From: Prunella strophiata
Lineage: Eukaryota > Chordata > Aves > Passeriformes > Prunellidae
Assembly (NCBI GenBank): GCA_036583965.1
Contig: JAZBQD010000030.1
Span: 114,377,848 to 114,441,847 of the forward strand
Length of the DNA: 64,000 nt
Reading direction: 5' to 3'
Shown: positions 47,042 through 58,975 of the stretch, in pieces
Position numbering within the stretch: the first letter of the stretch is position 1
Layout: every line of letters begins with the position of its first letter
Position numbers and translations under genes: made by a program
The notes under the pieces: model-generated
What the model saw: only the letters and a program-made list of their open reading frames with translations
Database searches by the model: none
Told to the model about the DNA's origin: nothing

Positions 47042-48424
47042 CCTCACGGCTCTCTCCCCTCACGGCTCTCTCCCCTCTCACGGCTCTCTCCCCTCACGGC
47101 TCTCTCCCCTCACGGCTCGCTCCCCTCACGGCTCTCCCCTCACGGCTCTCCCCTCACGGCTCTCCCCTCACGGCTCTCCCCTCACGGCTCTCTCCCCTCA
47201 CGGCTCTCTCCCCTCACGGCTCTCCCCTCACGGCTCTCTCCCCTCACGGCTCTCCCCTCACGGCTCTCCCCTCTCACGGCTCTCCCCTCTCACGGCTCTC
47301 TCCCCTCACGGCTCTCCCCTCACGGCTCTCCCCTCACGGCTCTCCCCTCTCACGGCTCTCTCCCCTCACGGCTCGCTCCCCTCACGGCTCGCTCCCCTCA
47401 CGGCTCGCTCCCCTCACGGCTCGCTCCCCTCACGGCTCTCTCCCCTCACGGCTCTCCCCTCACGGCTCGCTCCCCTCACGGCTCTCCCCTCACGGCTCTC
47501 CCCTCACGGCTCTCCCCTCTCACGGCTCTCCCCTCACGGCTCTCCCCTCACGGCTCGCTCCCCTCACGGCTCGCTCCCCTCACGGCTCTCCCCTCACGGC
47601 TCGCTCCCCTCACGGCTCGCTCCCCTCACGGCTCTCTCCCCTCACGGCTCTCTCCCCTCACGGCTCGCTCCCCTCACGGCTCTCTCCCCTCACGGCTCTC
47701 TCCCCTCACGGCTCGCTCCCCTCACGGCTCTCTCCCCTCACGGCTCGCTCCCCTCACGGCTCTCCCCTCACGGCTCTCTCCCCTCACGGCTCGCTCCCCT
47801 CACGGCTCTCTCCCCTCACGGCTCTCTCCCCTCTCACGGCTCTCTCCCCTCACGGCTCTCCCCTCACGGCTCTCTCCCCTCACGGCTCTCTCCCCTCACG
47901 GCTCTCTCCCCTCACGGCTCTCTCCCCTCACGGCTCGCTCCCCTCACGGCTCTCTCCCCTCACGGCTCTCCCCTCACGGCTCTCTCCCCTCTCACGGCTC
48001 TCTCCCCTCACGGCTCGCTCCCCTCACGGCTCTCCCCTCTCACGGCTCTCCCCTCTCACGGCTCTCTCCCCTCTCACGGCTCTCTCCCCTCACGGCTCTC
48101 CCCTCACGGCTCTCTCCCCTCACGGCTCGCTCCCCTCACGGCTCGCTCCCCTCACGGCTCGCTCCCCTCACGGCTCTCTCCCCTCACGGCTCTCTCCCCT
48201 CACGGCTCGCTCCCCTCACGGCTCTCTCCCCTCACGGCTCGCTCCCCTCACGGCTCTCCCCTCTCACGGCTCTCCCCTCACGGCTCGCTCCCCTCACGGC
48301 TCTCCCCTCACGGCTCGCTCCCCTCACGGCTCGCTCCCCTCACGGCTCTCTCCCCTCACGGCTCGCTCCCCTCACGGCTCGCTCCCCTCACGGCTCGCTC
48401 CCCTCACGGCTCTCTCCCCTCACG
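47042..48424. repeat. 14/16-bp satellite (CACGGCTCTCTCCCCT) nested in the 28-bp array
   Basis: Irregular alternation of CACGGCTCTCTCCCCT, CACGGCTCGCTCCCCT and the 14-bp CACGGCTCTCCCCT. Both borders fall inside the shared CTCCCCTCAC string of the 28-bp unit. Confidence 0.96.
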
Positions 48425-48743
48425 GCCCCACCATGGCACATCTCCCCTCACAGCCCCACCATGGCACATCTCCCCTCACAGCCCCACCATGGCACATCTC
48501 CCCTCACAGCCCCACCATGGCACATCTCCCCTCACAGCCCCACCATGGCACATCTCCCCTCACAGCCCCACCATGGCACATCTCCCCTCACAGCCCCACC
48601 ATGGCACATCTCCCCTCACAGCCCCACCATGGCACATCTCCCCTCACAGCCCCACCATGGCACATCTCCCCTCACAGCCCCACCATGGCACATCTCCCCT
48701 CACAGCCCCACCATGGCACATCTCCCCTCACAGCCCCACCATG
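48425..48743. repeat. 28-bp satellite, distal block of about 11 copies
   Basis: The uniform 28-bp unit resumes after the nested array and ends at ACCATGGTGAAACC. Confidence 0.96.
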
Positions 48744-49784
48744 GTGAAACCAGCTGTTATCTTTGTCCGTCACCCAGACGGAATGAAATCACTGGATCAT
48801 AAATAAAAGGTGTTAATGAGCTCCATTATCACAAGCTGCTGACTTAATGCCTTATGTGGATCAAAGCCAGCTGAAAACATTGAGGATGGATCCAGTCCCA
48901 AGTGCTTGTTCTTTTCCTTCTCTGGGTTAGGGCAGAAGGGCAGTTTGGTTTGTGCAGAAGACATAAACGCTGCTTATTCTTTGATTAACCTTGAGTTGAT
49001 TTGACCTATTTTTTTTTGTTTGGAAATGGACTGAGCAAATGAGATGTTTCCCTCTCTGTGTCTTTAGCTTCGCTGATCCAGCATTTTCCTAAGTATTTTC
49101 ATGAAAATGGTCTGTCCAGTTAGAGTTATATACTTTCTGATTCGATTTTACATAAGGACTGACTTTGTCACCTGCTGAGGTGCTGCCCTGGCTGTGTCCC
49201 CAAATAACCAGAATCACTGGAATTGCTGACAGAGTGACCTAGTGACTGCTATTGATCTGTTCTGAATTCCAGGTTTGTGCCCCTGCCTGGCACCAGCGAA
49301 GGAGGTTGGCCACTGCTGGGATACAAAGGCTGCTCTAGTGAATCTGTAACCTGAGTGCTGATCCAGATGTTGCTGTGAAATACCAGTAATGTGCTGTGAT
49401 GACCTCCTTTGCCGACGTACCAGGTCGTAGGTCTTGAGGCATTGATCCAAGGGAGTAGGAAATTGAGCTGTTGCTGAATGTAGGTACAGAGGACAAGGGA
49501 GGGAATTGTTTCAGCAGTTATTGCTCAGCATCAAGCTTATTTCCAGTGTACAGTGTTTGCTGAAAGGCAATAAAAATAAACAATAGAAGAATAAAGGCGA
49601 TAAAAATGCTTCCAGGGAATTCTACAGTGCAAAACAAACCTGTGTTCATGTTGTCATACCAAAAAAAAGTAAATTGTGAATTAATTTTCATTTGCATTGT
49701 AATAGTACTACTTTAATAATAATTAATTAGAAACGTAAATTAATGACTTTAAGCTTAAGGAGGGCAGGGTTAGATGGGATATTT
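48744..49784. other. upstream region of DNAJC28, no recognised gene
   Basis: Unique sequence of ordinary composition with no CpG island. It could hold a distal untranslated exon of DNAJC28. Confidence 0.5.
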
Positions 49785-49995
49785 GGAAGGAATTGTTCCC
49801 TGGCAGGGTGGGCAGGCCCTGGCACAGGGTGCCCAGAGCAGCTGTGGCTGCCCCTGGATCTCTGGCAGTGCCCAAGGCCAGGCTGGACACTGGGGCTGGG
49901 AGCAGCCTGGGGCTGTGGGAGGTGTCCCTGCCATGGCAGGGGTGGCACTGGGTGGGCTTTTTCCAACCCAAAGTGTTCTGGGATTCTGTGATTTA
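49785..49995 (+). mobile_element. CR1 LINE 3' end fragment
   Basis: Sense CR1 3' module with GGAATTGTTCCCTGGCAGGG, CTGGATCTCTGGCAGTGCCC, CCCTGCCATGGCAGGG and TTCCAACCCAAAGTG, followed by ATTCTGTGATT. Confidence 0.9.
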
Positions 49996-50191
49996 AATAT
50001 TAGTCTGTAAAAAAAAAAAAAATACTGCTGAATTTTAGTAGGGATTTCTTTAATATATCAGACTAAAGATAAGGCTAATGCCCTGGAAATTCTTTTAAAA
50101 AAAGGGTATTTAACTTGATTTTTGTCCAAATGTGTCTGTAGGTTCTTTATAATGTAGCTGCATCTGAAGAAATCCCCAGTGGCTCTGTGTC

Positions 50192-51290
50192 ATGCTGAGT
50201 AACAACATGGGGCACTGCTTCGTGGGACGGGGAGCCATGTTTCCCAGGAAGCTGAAGCCATTTCTCTGCAGGATGCTGTCGGGTTACAAACCCAAAAACG
50301 ACGTCACGGACTCTTACAAAATTCTGGAGCTGGAGGAAGGCTGTTCCCTGGATGATGTCAGAAACTCCTACCGCAACCTTGCCAAAAAATACCACCCAGG
50401 ACAGCAGCTCCGGCATGGCCGATTCCAAGGCCTTCATAAGGGTGGAGGAGGCCTACAGGGTGGTGCTCAGCGACCTGACGGCCAAACAGAAATCAGAGCC
50501 CGGCGAGGAGGAGGAAGACCAGTTCAAGTCCAAGTCCCTGCAGCACAGACACTACCTGAGCTTCGAGGGCGTGGGCATCGGCACGCCGAGCCAGCGGGAG
50601 AAGCAGTACATGCAGTTCCGCGTGGACCGCGCCACCGAGCAGGTGCTGGAGTACCGGCAGCAGAGGCTGGAGAGCCGCTACGCCGGCAGCGACCTCAGCA
50701 GGGCCCAGGACGTGCGGCAGAGCAAGAAGGTGAAGATCACCCAGGCCGTGGAACGGCTGGTGGAGGACCTCATCCAGGAGTCCATGGCCAAAGGAGACTT
50801 CGACAACCTCAGCGGCAAAGGGAAGCCTTTGCAGAAGTTCTCGCACAGCCCCCACATCGACCCCATGACCCACAACCTGAACAGGATCCTCATCGACAAC
50901 GGCTACCAGCCCGAGTGGATCCTGCTGCAGAAGGAGATCCGGGAGACCATCGAGCGGCTGAGGAAGAGCATCGTGGCCTCCAGGAGGAAGCTGGGGGAGC
51001 CCATGACGCTGCCGGAGCAGAAGCAGTGGGGCCGCATCTGCGAGCAGTTCGCGGAAGACATCAGGAAACTGAACAAGAGAGTTGACAACTTCAACCTGGT
51101 GGTGCCCATCCTGAGCAGGCAGATGGTGCATTTCAGCAGCGACAAGGAGATCCTCCGAGCACGAAAGACTTACGAGGCTGTCGTGGAAAAGGTTTCTGAT
51201 TCAGACAGGAAGGAGAACGGCAGGGAAGAGGGCAAAAGGTTTGGGTGGAAGTCTTCTCTCTTGAAGTGGTTAAAACTTACACCGAAATAA
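50192..51290 (+). CDS. DNAJC28: DnaJ homolog subfamily C member 28, with a one-base insertion in the HPD motif
   Basis: DNAJC28 is a J-domain protein with a C-terminal DUF1992 region; its cellular role is poorly known. The first segment runs from the ATG at 50192 for 69 codons: a J domain beginning at [10 protein letters not shown] (about residue 41), through [12 protein letters not shown]. There the reading frame needs one fewer G: 50399-50400 reads GG where a single G would give HPD and then the frame used to the end. The second segment (50400-51290, 296 codons plus TAA) continues the J domain ([11 protein letters not shown]), then DUF1992 with [29 protein letters not shown] and a helical C-terminus. 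Without the extra base the protein would have 365 residues, close to the human length. A 5' untranslated intron probably ends near 50141 (TGTCTGTAG). An ATTAAA signal lies at 51461. The insertion may be an assembly error or a disabling mutation. Confidence 0.95.
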
Positions 51291-53689
51291 TTTCGCACTA
51301 ATTCCTCTTGCCAAGGTTTTGAATGCACTTTATTAATGGAATGTAGCACTAGAGAAATTTCAGGTTGACTGAAAATGTCAAATCCACGCTGTCACCTTAC
51401 TTGAAGGAAATTTGGTTGTGTGATGAGCATTTGCATTATAAATAATTATTTTTAAATGTTATTAAATGAAATGTGCCAGTTTGGGCTGTGGTAGAGTTAA
51501 TTTTTCTCACCATTAGTCTGGGGCTGCCTGTTGAGTTTGGGCTGGAGGCAGTGCTGACCATTCCAGGGTGTTTTTATTGCTGGGCAGGGCTTGCACAGCA
51601 CCTTTTGTGCCCTTCACACCCCTGAGCAGCTGCTGGCTGGGTTAAACCACAGCAGCAACAAAATCAGTTCTTCTCTTGCAGGCCATTTTCCTTCTGCTGA
51701 AATCCAAATTAAAGCTTCACTTCAGCACAGGCCCTCATCTCTTTTACAGGCTCTTATCACCTCAAAGGGGAAATGGAGGCATAAGACATTAAAGTGGAGG
51801 CAAACGTCTTGCTGTGCCCTGTTTGACCTTTGCATTCTTATTTCAATACTTACAACTCATGAATTTTTGGCAGGTTCTCTGCATGTTTTTTAAAAGTACA
51901 TTCACCTCTTTAAGGTTAAATTCAGTGTCTGTGAAGGGAGGGTTCTGGATGTCGTGGCTTGGAATGTACACGGGCACAAGTCCATTTTTGCATCTTTAAC
52001 ACGGAAAGAGGTCTTGGAAATTTATTTATTGGTGAACACCCCCCCTGCCATGGGCAGGGACACCTTCCAGCTCTGTGTATGAATGTTTATTTCCATAATT
52101 TATTCTTGTTTATAATGAAAACTGTTAATTAAAGATACTTTTCTGAAGGTCCTTTGACATAGTACTCTTGAAAACCTATTTTAATTATGATCTGCAGAAC
52201 TGGATCAGAATTGCTGTCCAGACAAATCCAGTGGGAGATTTCAAGATCAAATTGAATTCATGGCACAAGGGTAAATAGAAGCCAGGTTGCAGGAAATGGG
52301 ACCCACTTTGGCTCAGCAAGGAGCATCAGCACTTCCAATACTGGAGGTGCCATAAAGGGTGAATCAGCACACTGAGGGATTTTTATGTTCTTATTAGAAC
52401 CATTTGGGTTTAAATGGGGCAGGTGTGACCTGCCCGAAGCACTTTAAATCAACCTTGCACTGATGTCACCAAAACCTGCCAAAAATGCACAAAAATCCAC
52501 TTCTGCAACATTTACAGTGATGGAAAAAATAATTTCCACCTTAATTTTCCCCAGGAGTGTAGAAGAGTTCAGTGTTTCAGGGCTTGTCTATAATTTTGTT
52601 GCTCTTAAGAGCAGTGTTTAGTCCATACTAAGGAATATCAACTACTGCACACAGAAAACCCAGGAGAGAATGGCCTTCAGAAGGAATTTTTCTGGCTGAC
52701 ACTGGACTGTTAATTTGAATTTGATAAATGTTATTTTATGACTGTGAAAAAGGGTGCAATCATTGCTGACCTCAGATCCAAAACCACATTGTTTATTCCC
52801 AGAATTTCCTATTTGTTGGTCTAATGACCATATGCCTTGTGGCTTGAAAGGCTTAAGTGACATCTTAACATGAAGACAAAAGACTGTATACATATATCAT
52901 TTTATATATTATGAAGATACAATATTTGAGGTATCAGTTTTTCTCAGCGTGAGGAATCTGTTCCTTGCCCAACAGGTCAAGCAGGAATGGCTTGAAGCTG
53001 AAAGAGAGATTTAAACTTAAGTATTGAGAAGAAATTCTTCCCTTCTCTAGGCACTGTAAATGTTGAGTCGTGCTGACGATTTCTCTGTTTCAGAGCAGCA
53101 ACATCTCGGGATGAATGTGGACATACAGAAAAGGCTCAGAGAAGGAATAAAGGAGAAGCAAGAGCAGGACATCTTGTAAAAGAAATATGTGATAAATCTT
53201 TATTCTTAGTGCCCCTCTGAGGGAGCAGGGTGTGTGGTGTCTCTGGGCTTGATGGAACACAGTGTGTATGTGTAAGGTTAAAAAAGGAAGAGAGGACTTT
53301 GAGTACAATCTGATTCTTTCAATTCCACGTCTGTGAGATGTTCCCTCTAATCCTCAAAACGCTTTGATCCAGTTCTTTTCTTTGCCCAGGGCTTTTATTC
53401 AACATCTGTCTTTTGTCACTTACTTGTTTTGCTGTTTTAGATGGGCTGTGTTCCACAATGAGTTTATTGACGTGTTTGTTACTCCCATATTGCTTGTCCT
53501 TTCAACCCAGACCATTCCGTGAATGATCCTATGAATCAGAATTCATCCATGTTTATTAACTCCGCTTAGTTTCATTAAACCAGACACCGGACTGAGGTTT
53601 AAGGGCATTTAGGGGTGAACTTTACCTATTCCAGCACGGGAATGACAATATTGTGCCGTGTCCGTGGGGCAGCGGAGGAGGCCGGGGTC
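51291..53689. other. region downstream of DNAJC28, mostly unassigned
   Basis: Holds the DNAJC28 3' untranslated region, a small CR1 remnant at about 52038-52070 (CCCCCTGCCATGGGCAGGGA), another CR1 tail remnant near 53500-53545, and AT-rich unique sequence. One acceptor-bounded open segment near 53095-53179 is listed separately. Confidence 0.5.
53095..53179 (+). other. candidate terminal exon, unassigned
   Basis: A good acceptor (GATTTCTCTGTTTCAG) ends at 53094 and is followed by an open segment reading SSNISGMNVDIQKRLREG and then IKEKQEQDIL with TAA at 53177-53179. A TTTATTCTTAG-type AT-rich stretch follows. I recognise no family, and no matching upstream exon was found, so it may be chance. 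Confidence 0.2.
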
Positions 53690-56531
53690 ACTCCCGGCCG
53701 TGTGCCGGCGGCTCTGGGCTCTGAGGGGCCGTGAGGGGCTCTGGGGGGCTCTGAGGGGCCGTGAGGCGCCGTGAGTGTGGGCCTGGGGCTCTGAGGGGCC
53801 GTGAGGGCTCTGAGGGGCGGTTGAGGGGCTCTGAGGAGCCGTGGAGGGGCTCTGAAGGGCCATGAGGAGCCGTGAGGGGCTATGAGGGCTCTGAGGGGCT
53901 CTGTAGGGCCTAGGAGCCGTGAGGGCTCTGGGGCTCTGAGGGGCCGTGAGGGGCTCTGAGGGGCCGTGAGGAGCCGTGAGGGGCTCTGGGGCTCTGAGGG
54001 GCCGTGAGGGGCTCTGAGGGGCCGTGAGGAGCCGTGAGGGGCTCTGAGGGGCCGTGAGGGGCTCTGAGGGGCCGTGAGGGGCTCTGAGGGGCTGTGAGGG
54101 GCCGTGAGGGGCTCTGAGGGGCCGTGAGGAGCCGTGAGGGGCTCTGAGGGGCCGTGAGGAGCCGTGAGGGGCTCTGGGGCTCTGAGGGGCCGTGAGGGGC
54201 TCTGGGGCTCTGAGGGGCCGTGAGGGGCTCTGAGGGGCCGTGAGGAGCCGTGAGGGGCTCTGAGGGGCCGTGAGGAGCCGTGAGGGGCTCTGGGGCTCTG
54301 AGGGGCCGTGAGGGGCTCTGAGGGGCCGTGAGGAGCCGTGAGGGGCTCTGGGGCTCTGAGGGGCCGTGAGGAGCCGTGAGGGGCTCTGAGGGGCCGTGAG
54401 GAGCCGTGAGGGGCTCTGGGGCTCTGAGGGGCCGTGAGGAGCCGTGAGGGGCTCTGGGGCTCTGAGGGGCCGTGAGGGGCTCTGGGGCTCTGAGGGGCCG
54501 TGAGGGGCTCTGAGGGGCCGTGAGGGGCTCTGGGGCTCTGAGGGGCCGTGAGGAGCCGTGAGGGGCTCTGAGGGGCCGTGAGGGGCTCTGAGGGGCCGTG
54601 AGGGGCTCTGGGGCTCTGAGGGGCCGTGAGGGGCTCTGGGGCTCTGAGGGGCCGTGAGGAGCCGTGAGGGGCTCTGGGGCTCTGAGGGGCCGTGAGGGGC
54701 TCTGGGGCTCTGAGGGGCCGTGAGGAGCCGTGAGGGGCTCTGAGGGGCCGTGAGGGGCTCTGGGGCTCTGAGGGGCCGTGAGGAGCCGTGAGGGGCTCTG
54801 GGGCTCTGAGGGGCCGTGAGGGGCTCTGGGGCTCTGAGGGGCCGTGAGGAGCCGTGAGGGGCTCTGAGGGGCCGTGAGGGGCTCTGGGGCTCTGAGGGGC
54901 CGTGAGGGGCTCTGAGGGGCCGTGAGGAGCCGTGAGGGGCTCTGGGGCTCTGAGGGGCCGTGAGGAGCCGTGAGGGGCTCTGAGGGGCCGTGAGGGGCTC
55001 TGAGGGGCCGTGAGGGGCTCTGGGGCTCTGAGGGGCCGTGAGGGGCTCTGGGGCTCTGAGGGGCCGTGAGGGGCTCTGGGGCTCTGAGGGGCCGTGAGGA
55101 GCCGTGAGGGGCTCTGAGGGGCCGTGAGGAGCCGTGAGGGGCTCTGAGGGGCCGTGAGGAGCCGTGAGGGGCTCTGGGGCTCTGAGGGGCCGTGAGGGGC
55201 TCTGGGGCTCTGAGGGGCCGTGAGGAGCCGTGAGGGGCTCTGAGGGGCCGTGAGGAGCCGTGAGGGGCTCTGGGGCTCTGAGGGGCCGTGAGGGGCTCTG
55301 GGGCTCTGAGGGGCCGTGAGGGGCTCTGAGGGGCCGTGAGGGGCTCTGGGGCTCTGAGGGGCCGTGAGGAGCCGTGAGGGGCTCTGAGGGGCCGTGAGGA
55401 GCCGTGAGGGGCTCTGAGGGGCCGTGAGGAGCCGTGAGGGGCTCTGAGGGGCCGTGAGGGGCTCTGAGGGGCCGTGAGGAGCCGTGAGGGGCTCTGGGGC
55501 TCTGAGGGGCCGTGAGGAGCCGTGAGGGGCTCTGAGGGGCCGTGAGGAGCCGTGAGGGGCTCTGGGGCTCTGAGGGGCCGTGAGGGGCTCTGAGGGGCCG
55601 TGAGGAGCCGTGAGGGGCTCTGGGGCTCTGAGGGGCCGTGAGGAGCCGTGAGGGGCTCTGAGGGGCCGTGAGGGGCTCTGGGGCTCTGAGGGGCCGTGAG
55701 GGGCTCTGGGGCTCTGAGGGGCCGTGAGGAGCCGTGAGGGGCTCTGAGGGGCCGTGAGGAGCCGTGAGGGGCTCTGGGGCTCTGAGGGGCCGTGAGGGGC
55801 TCTGAGGGGCCGTGAGGAGCCGTGAGGGGCTCTGAGGGGCCGTGAGGGGCTCTGGGGCTCTGAGGGGCCGTGAGGGGCTCTGAGGGGCCGTGAGGGGCTC
55901 TGAGGGGCCGTGAGGGGCTCTGAGGGGCCGTGAGGGGCTCTGGGGGGCTCTGAGGGGCCGTGAGGAGCCGTGAGGGGCTCTGGGGCTCTGAGGGGCCGTG
56001 AGGGGCTCTGAGGGGCCGTGAGGGGCTCTGGGGCTCTGAGGGGCCGTGAGGAGCCGTGAGGGGCTCTGAGGGGCCGTGAGGGGCTCTGGGGCTCTGAGGG
56101 GCCGTGAGGGGCTCTGGGGCTCTGAGGGGCCGTGAGGAGCCGTGAGGGGCTCTGGGGCTCTGAGGGGCCGTGAGGAGCCGTGAGGGGCTCTGGGGCTCTG
56201 AGGGGCCGTGAGGAGCCGTGAGGGGCTCTGGGGCTCTGAGGGGCCGTGAGGAGCCGTGAGGGGCTCTGAGGGGCCGTGAGGAGCCGTGAGGGGCTCTGGG
56301 GCTCTGAGGGGCCGTGAGGGGCTCTGGGGCTCTGAGGGGCCGTGAGGAGCCGTGAGGGGCTCTGGGGCTCTGAGGGGCCGTGAGGAGCCGTGAGGGGCTC
56401 TGAGGGGCCGTGAGGAGCCGTGAGGGGCTCTGAGGGGCCGTGAGGGGCTCTGGGGCTCTGAGGGGCCGTGAGGGGCTCTGAGGGGCCGTGAGGAGCCGTG
56501 AGGGGCTCTGGGGCTCTGAGGGGCCGTGAGG
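53690..56531. repeat. G-rich variable minisatellite (GGGGCTCTGAGGGGCCGTGAG), 2.8 kb
   Basis: The array mixes three short modules, GGGGCCGTGAG, GAGCCGTGAG and GGGCTCTG(A/G)G, in changing order, so it has a two-level structure. The first 250 bases are more degenerate. One minus-strand frame is open for nearly the whole length and would give a Pro/Ser/Arg low-complexity chain; not a gene. Confidence 0.96.
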
Positions 56532-56631
56532 AGGATTTTCTTCCCTGCCTCCTCAAGCCTTCAAACTTTAATAGCGCTCTTAAAGAACCCCCGCTGCGGG
56601 CAGTGTTGGGGCTGAGCTGTAAAGGGATAAA

Positions 56632-56765
56632 TCATGGATGGGTTTGGTTTAGAGGGACCCTAAATCCCACCCAGTGCCACCCCTGCCCTGGCAGGGACAC
56701 CTTCCCCTGTCCCAGGCTGCTCCCCAGTGTCCAGCCTGGCCTGGGACACTGCCAGGGATGGGACC
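56632..56765 (-). mobile_element. CR1 LINE 3' end fragment
   Basis: The minus strand carries the CR1 core CTGCCAGGGCAGGGG-like block and the TGGGATTTAGGGTCCCTCTA tail. It is 5'-truncated. Confidence 0.8.
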
Positions 56766-57837
56766 TTGTAAGGAATGTAAATATAATTAATAGCACTTTT
56801 TAATAAGTTTGCCACGCAGCCTTTTTTTTTGTATAAATTCATTTAAAGCTTCCATTCTTTGCTCTTGTCTCTCTGTAATACTTAAAAATCAGACAGCAGA
56901 GCCCAGTGCTGTGGAACAGGGAGAACTGAAAGTGAAACTGCAGGAAATTACTGAAATAAGTGGGAAAATGACCGTGGCTGTTACAGAAATGGTCACATAA
57001 GCCCCTGATACACTTTTCATCCTCTGTGCACCTGGGGAGATGTGTGGCCTGAAGGATATTCTGATGAGTTGCTTGTGGAAGGGGTGCATCTTCTTCAAGG
57101 AAAACTTGAATATTCTTCATGACTTTAGGTTTCTTCCCTTTCTCCTCCTGTCTTTTCCTCTCCTCTTTGGAAGCAGGAGGTTCTGTTCTTTACTAACCCA
57201 TTGATATTCCACATGAAGGCATTTTTCTTCCTGCAGACTTTTTGTATCTCCTTTCAACTGCTTTCAGTATTTTGTTCAGGAGAAATCAGCTCATCTGGGG
57301 AGAGAAAAGCTGATTTTCAGGTGAAAATGTTGAGCTTGTTGTGTTTCCTGTCTGCATAACAGAGCAGTGGGTTTGCTCTCAGTCCTGGCACCTGCCAGGG
57401 GTGGTTTTTACAGCTCCAGAGTCTCCAGTGTGCTCCTGCAGGTGGGGTTCTGTTTGCTGGACAGGGTGAGGAATGTTCCTGCCTGCCCTTGCAAAGGGGA
57501 GGAGGCTGGTGCTGGGAAGGGCACTGAAGGACAGGAATTCCAAGGGCTTTACCTGTTTCCTCCTGGGAGCTGTGTGGGGTGGAAGGGTTTAAACCAGAGA
57601 CTGAGTCCTGCAGCTTTATCCAGGTGTGACATTCCAGCTGGAATTTCTGCCTCCTCCAGAGGGGTGTGTGCAGGGAGGTCCCTGGGCTGTCCCTGTGTCC
57701 CTGCTGATCCTGAGGGGACAAACCTCAGCCTGGCTCCTGTGCTGTCCATGGAGCCTCTGCTTTGCTGTGGGGCTGGCAGTTTAAATGCAGTTTATTGTTT
57801 TCTTCCTCTTTTTCTAAGGAATTACAGAGAATTACAG
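56766..57837. other. unassigned stretch with a weak coding-like segment
   Basis: On the minus strand at about 57190-57010 the frame reads EPPASKEERKRQEEKGKKPK and then VMKNIQVFLEEDAPLPQ, which looks protein-like but has stops directly upstream and no good acceptor. On the plus strand 56890-57000 is also open to a TAA. Neither matches a family I know. Confidence 0.2.
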
Positions 57838-57995
57838 GTCATGGAATGTTTGGGTTGGGAGGGACCCCAGAGCCCACCCAGTGCCACCCCTGCCATGGCA
57901 GGGACACCTTCCCCTGTGCCAGGCTGCTCCCAGCCCCAGTGTCCAGCCTGGCCTTGGGCACTGCCAGGGATCCAGGGGCAGCCACAGCTGCTCTG
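57838..57995 (-). mobile_element. CR1 LINE 3' end fragment
   Basis: Same subfamily as 13352-13600: TGTTTGGGTTGGGAGGGACC, CTGCCATGGCAGGG, GGCCTTGGGCACTGCCAGGG. Confidence 0.9.
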
Positions 57996-58539
57996 GTATA
58001 GGGACAACCCAAAAGGGGTGGGCAACTCCTCACAAGGTGCTCAAGAAATCCAGCTAAAATATCCTGGATTTAATATGGCAGAGGAAAGGAATGCAGTGAT
58101 AGAGGGGAGGGAGAGACCCTCCCAAGGGACCTCAACAGAAAATCCCTGTGGGATAAAGGGGCCACGAGGCAACAGTGGGCACAGGCAGAGTGTCCTGGGC
58201 TGGGAACAAGAAATAGGAAAGGGATTGGGATTGTGCCCTGTGCCCCTCAGGTGTGACCCCACCTGCAGAGCTGCCCCAGCCCTGGGCCCAGCCCTGGGAG
58301 GAGCTGGAGCTGCTGCACAGAGCCCAGAGGAGGCTCCAGGGTGAGCAGAGGGATGGAGCAGCTCTGCTGGCAGGAAAGGCTGGCACAGCTGGCATTGCTC
58401 ACCTGCACAGGAGAAGCTTTGGGCTGAGCTCAGGGTGGCCTTGCAGGGCCTGGAGGAGCCCCAGGGAACATGGAGAGAGGCAATTTCCAGGGCATGCAGG
58501 GACAGCACACAGGGGATGGCTCCAACTGAAAATTTACAG
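57996..58539. other. non-coding stretch, no recognised gene
   Basis: Unique sequence between two oppositely oriented CR1 fragments, with no supported exon. Confidence 0.5.
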
Positions 58540-58750
58540 GTTTAGATCAGATTTTAGGAACAATTTCCTCCCTGGCAGGGTGGGCAGGGGCTGGGCTGGA
58601 ATTGCCAGAGCAGCTGTGGCTGCCCCTGGATCCCTGGCCAGGCTGGACACTGGGGCTGGGAGCAGCCTGGCACAGGGGAAGGTGTCCCTGCCATGGCAGG
58701 GCTGGCACTGGGTGGGCTCTGAGGTCCCTCCCAACCCATTCCATAATTCC
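58540..58750 (+). mobile_element. CR1 LINE 3' end fragment
   Basis: Sense copy with CCTGGCAGGGTGGGCAGGG, GGCTGCCCCTGGATCCCTGG and GAGGTCCCTCCCAACCCATT blocks. Confidence 0.9.
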
Positions 58751-58975
58751 CTGTTTCCCTGCAGCCACTCCCAGGCAAGGCCCCTCAGCTCCACACTGGG
58801 CACAGCAGCAGGAACTGTGAGAGCTCCAGTGTGGGTGGGTGAGGAGCTGGGAGGGGAAAGCAGGAATTGCTGCAGGAGAGGGACAGACACAGCCCTGCTC
58901 TGAGGAGGAACAAAGAAAATGGAGCCATTTAAGAGTGGAAAAAGAGGAAGGGCTTCAGGAGCAGCTGTAATTCAG

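Noticed and set aside
53690..56531. 976-codon Pro/Ser/Arg protein on the minus strand
   Set aside because: It is the translation of a short-module minisatellite, without domain or start support.
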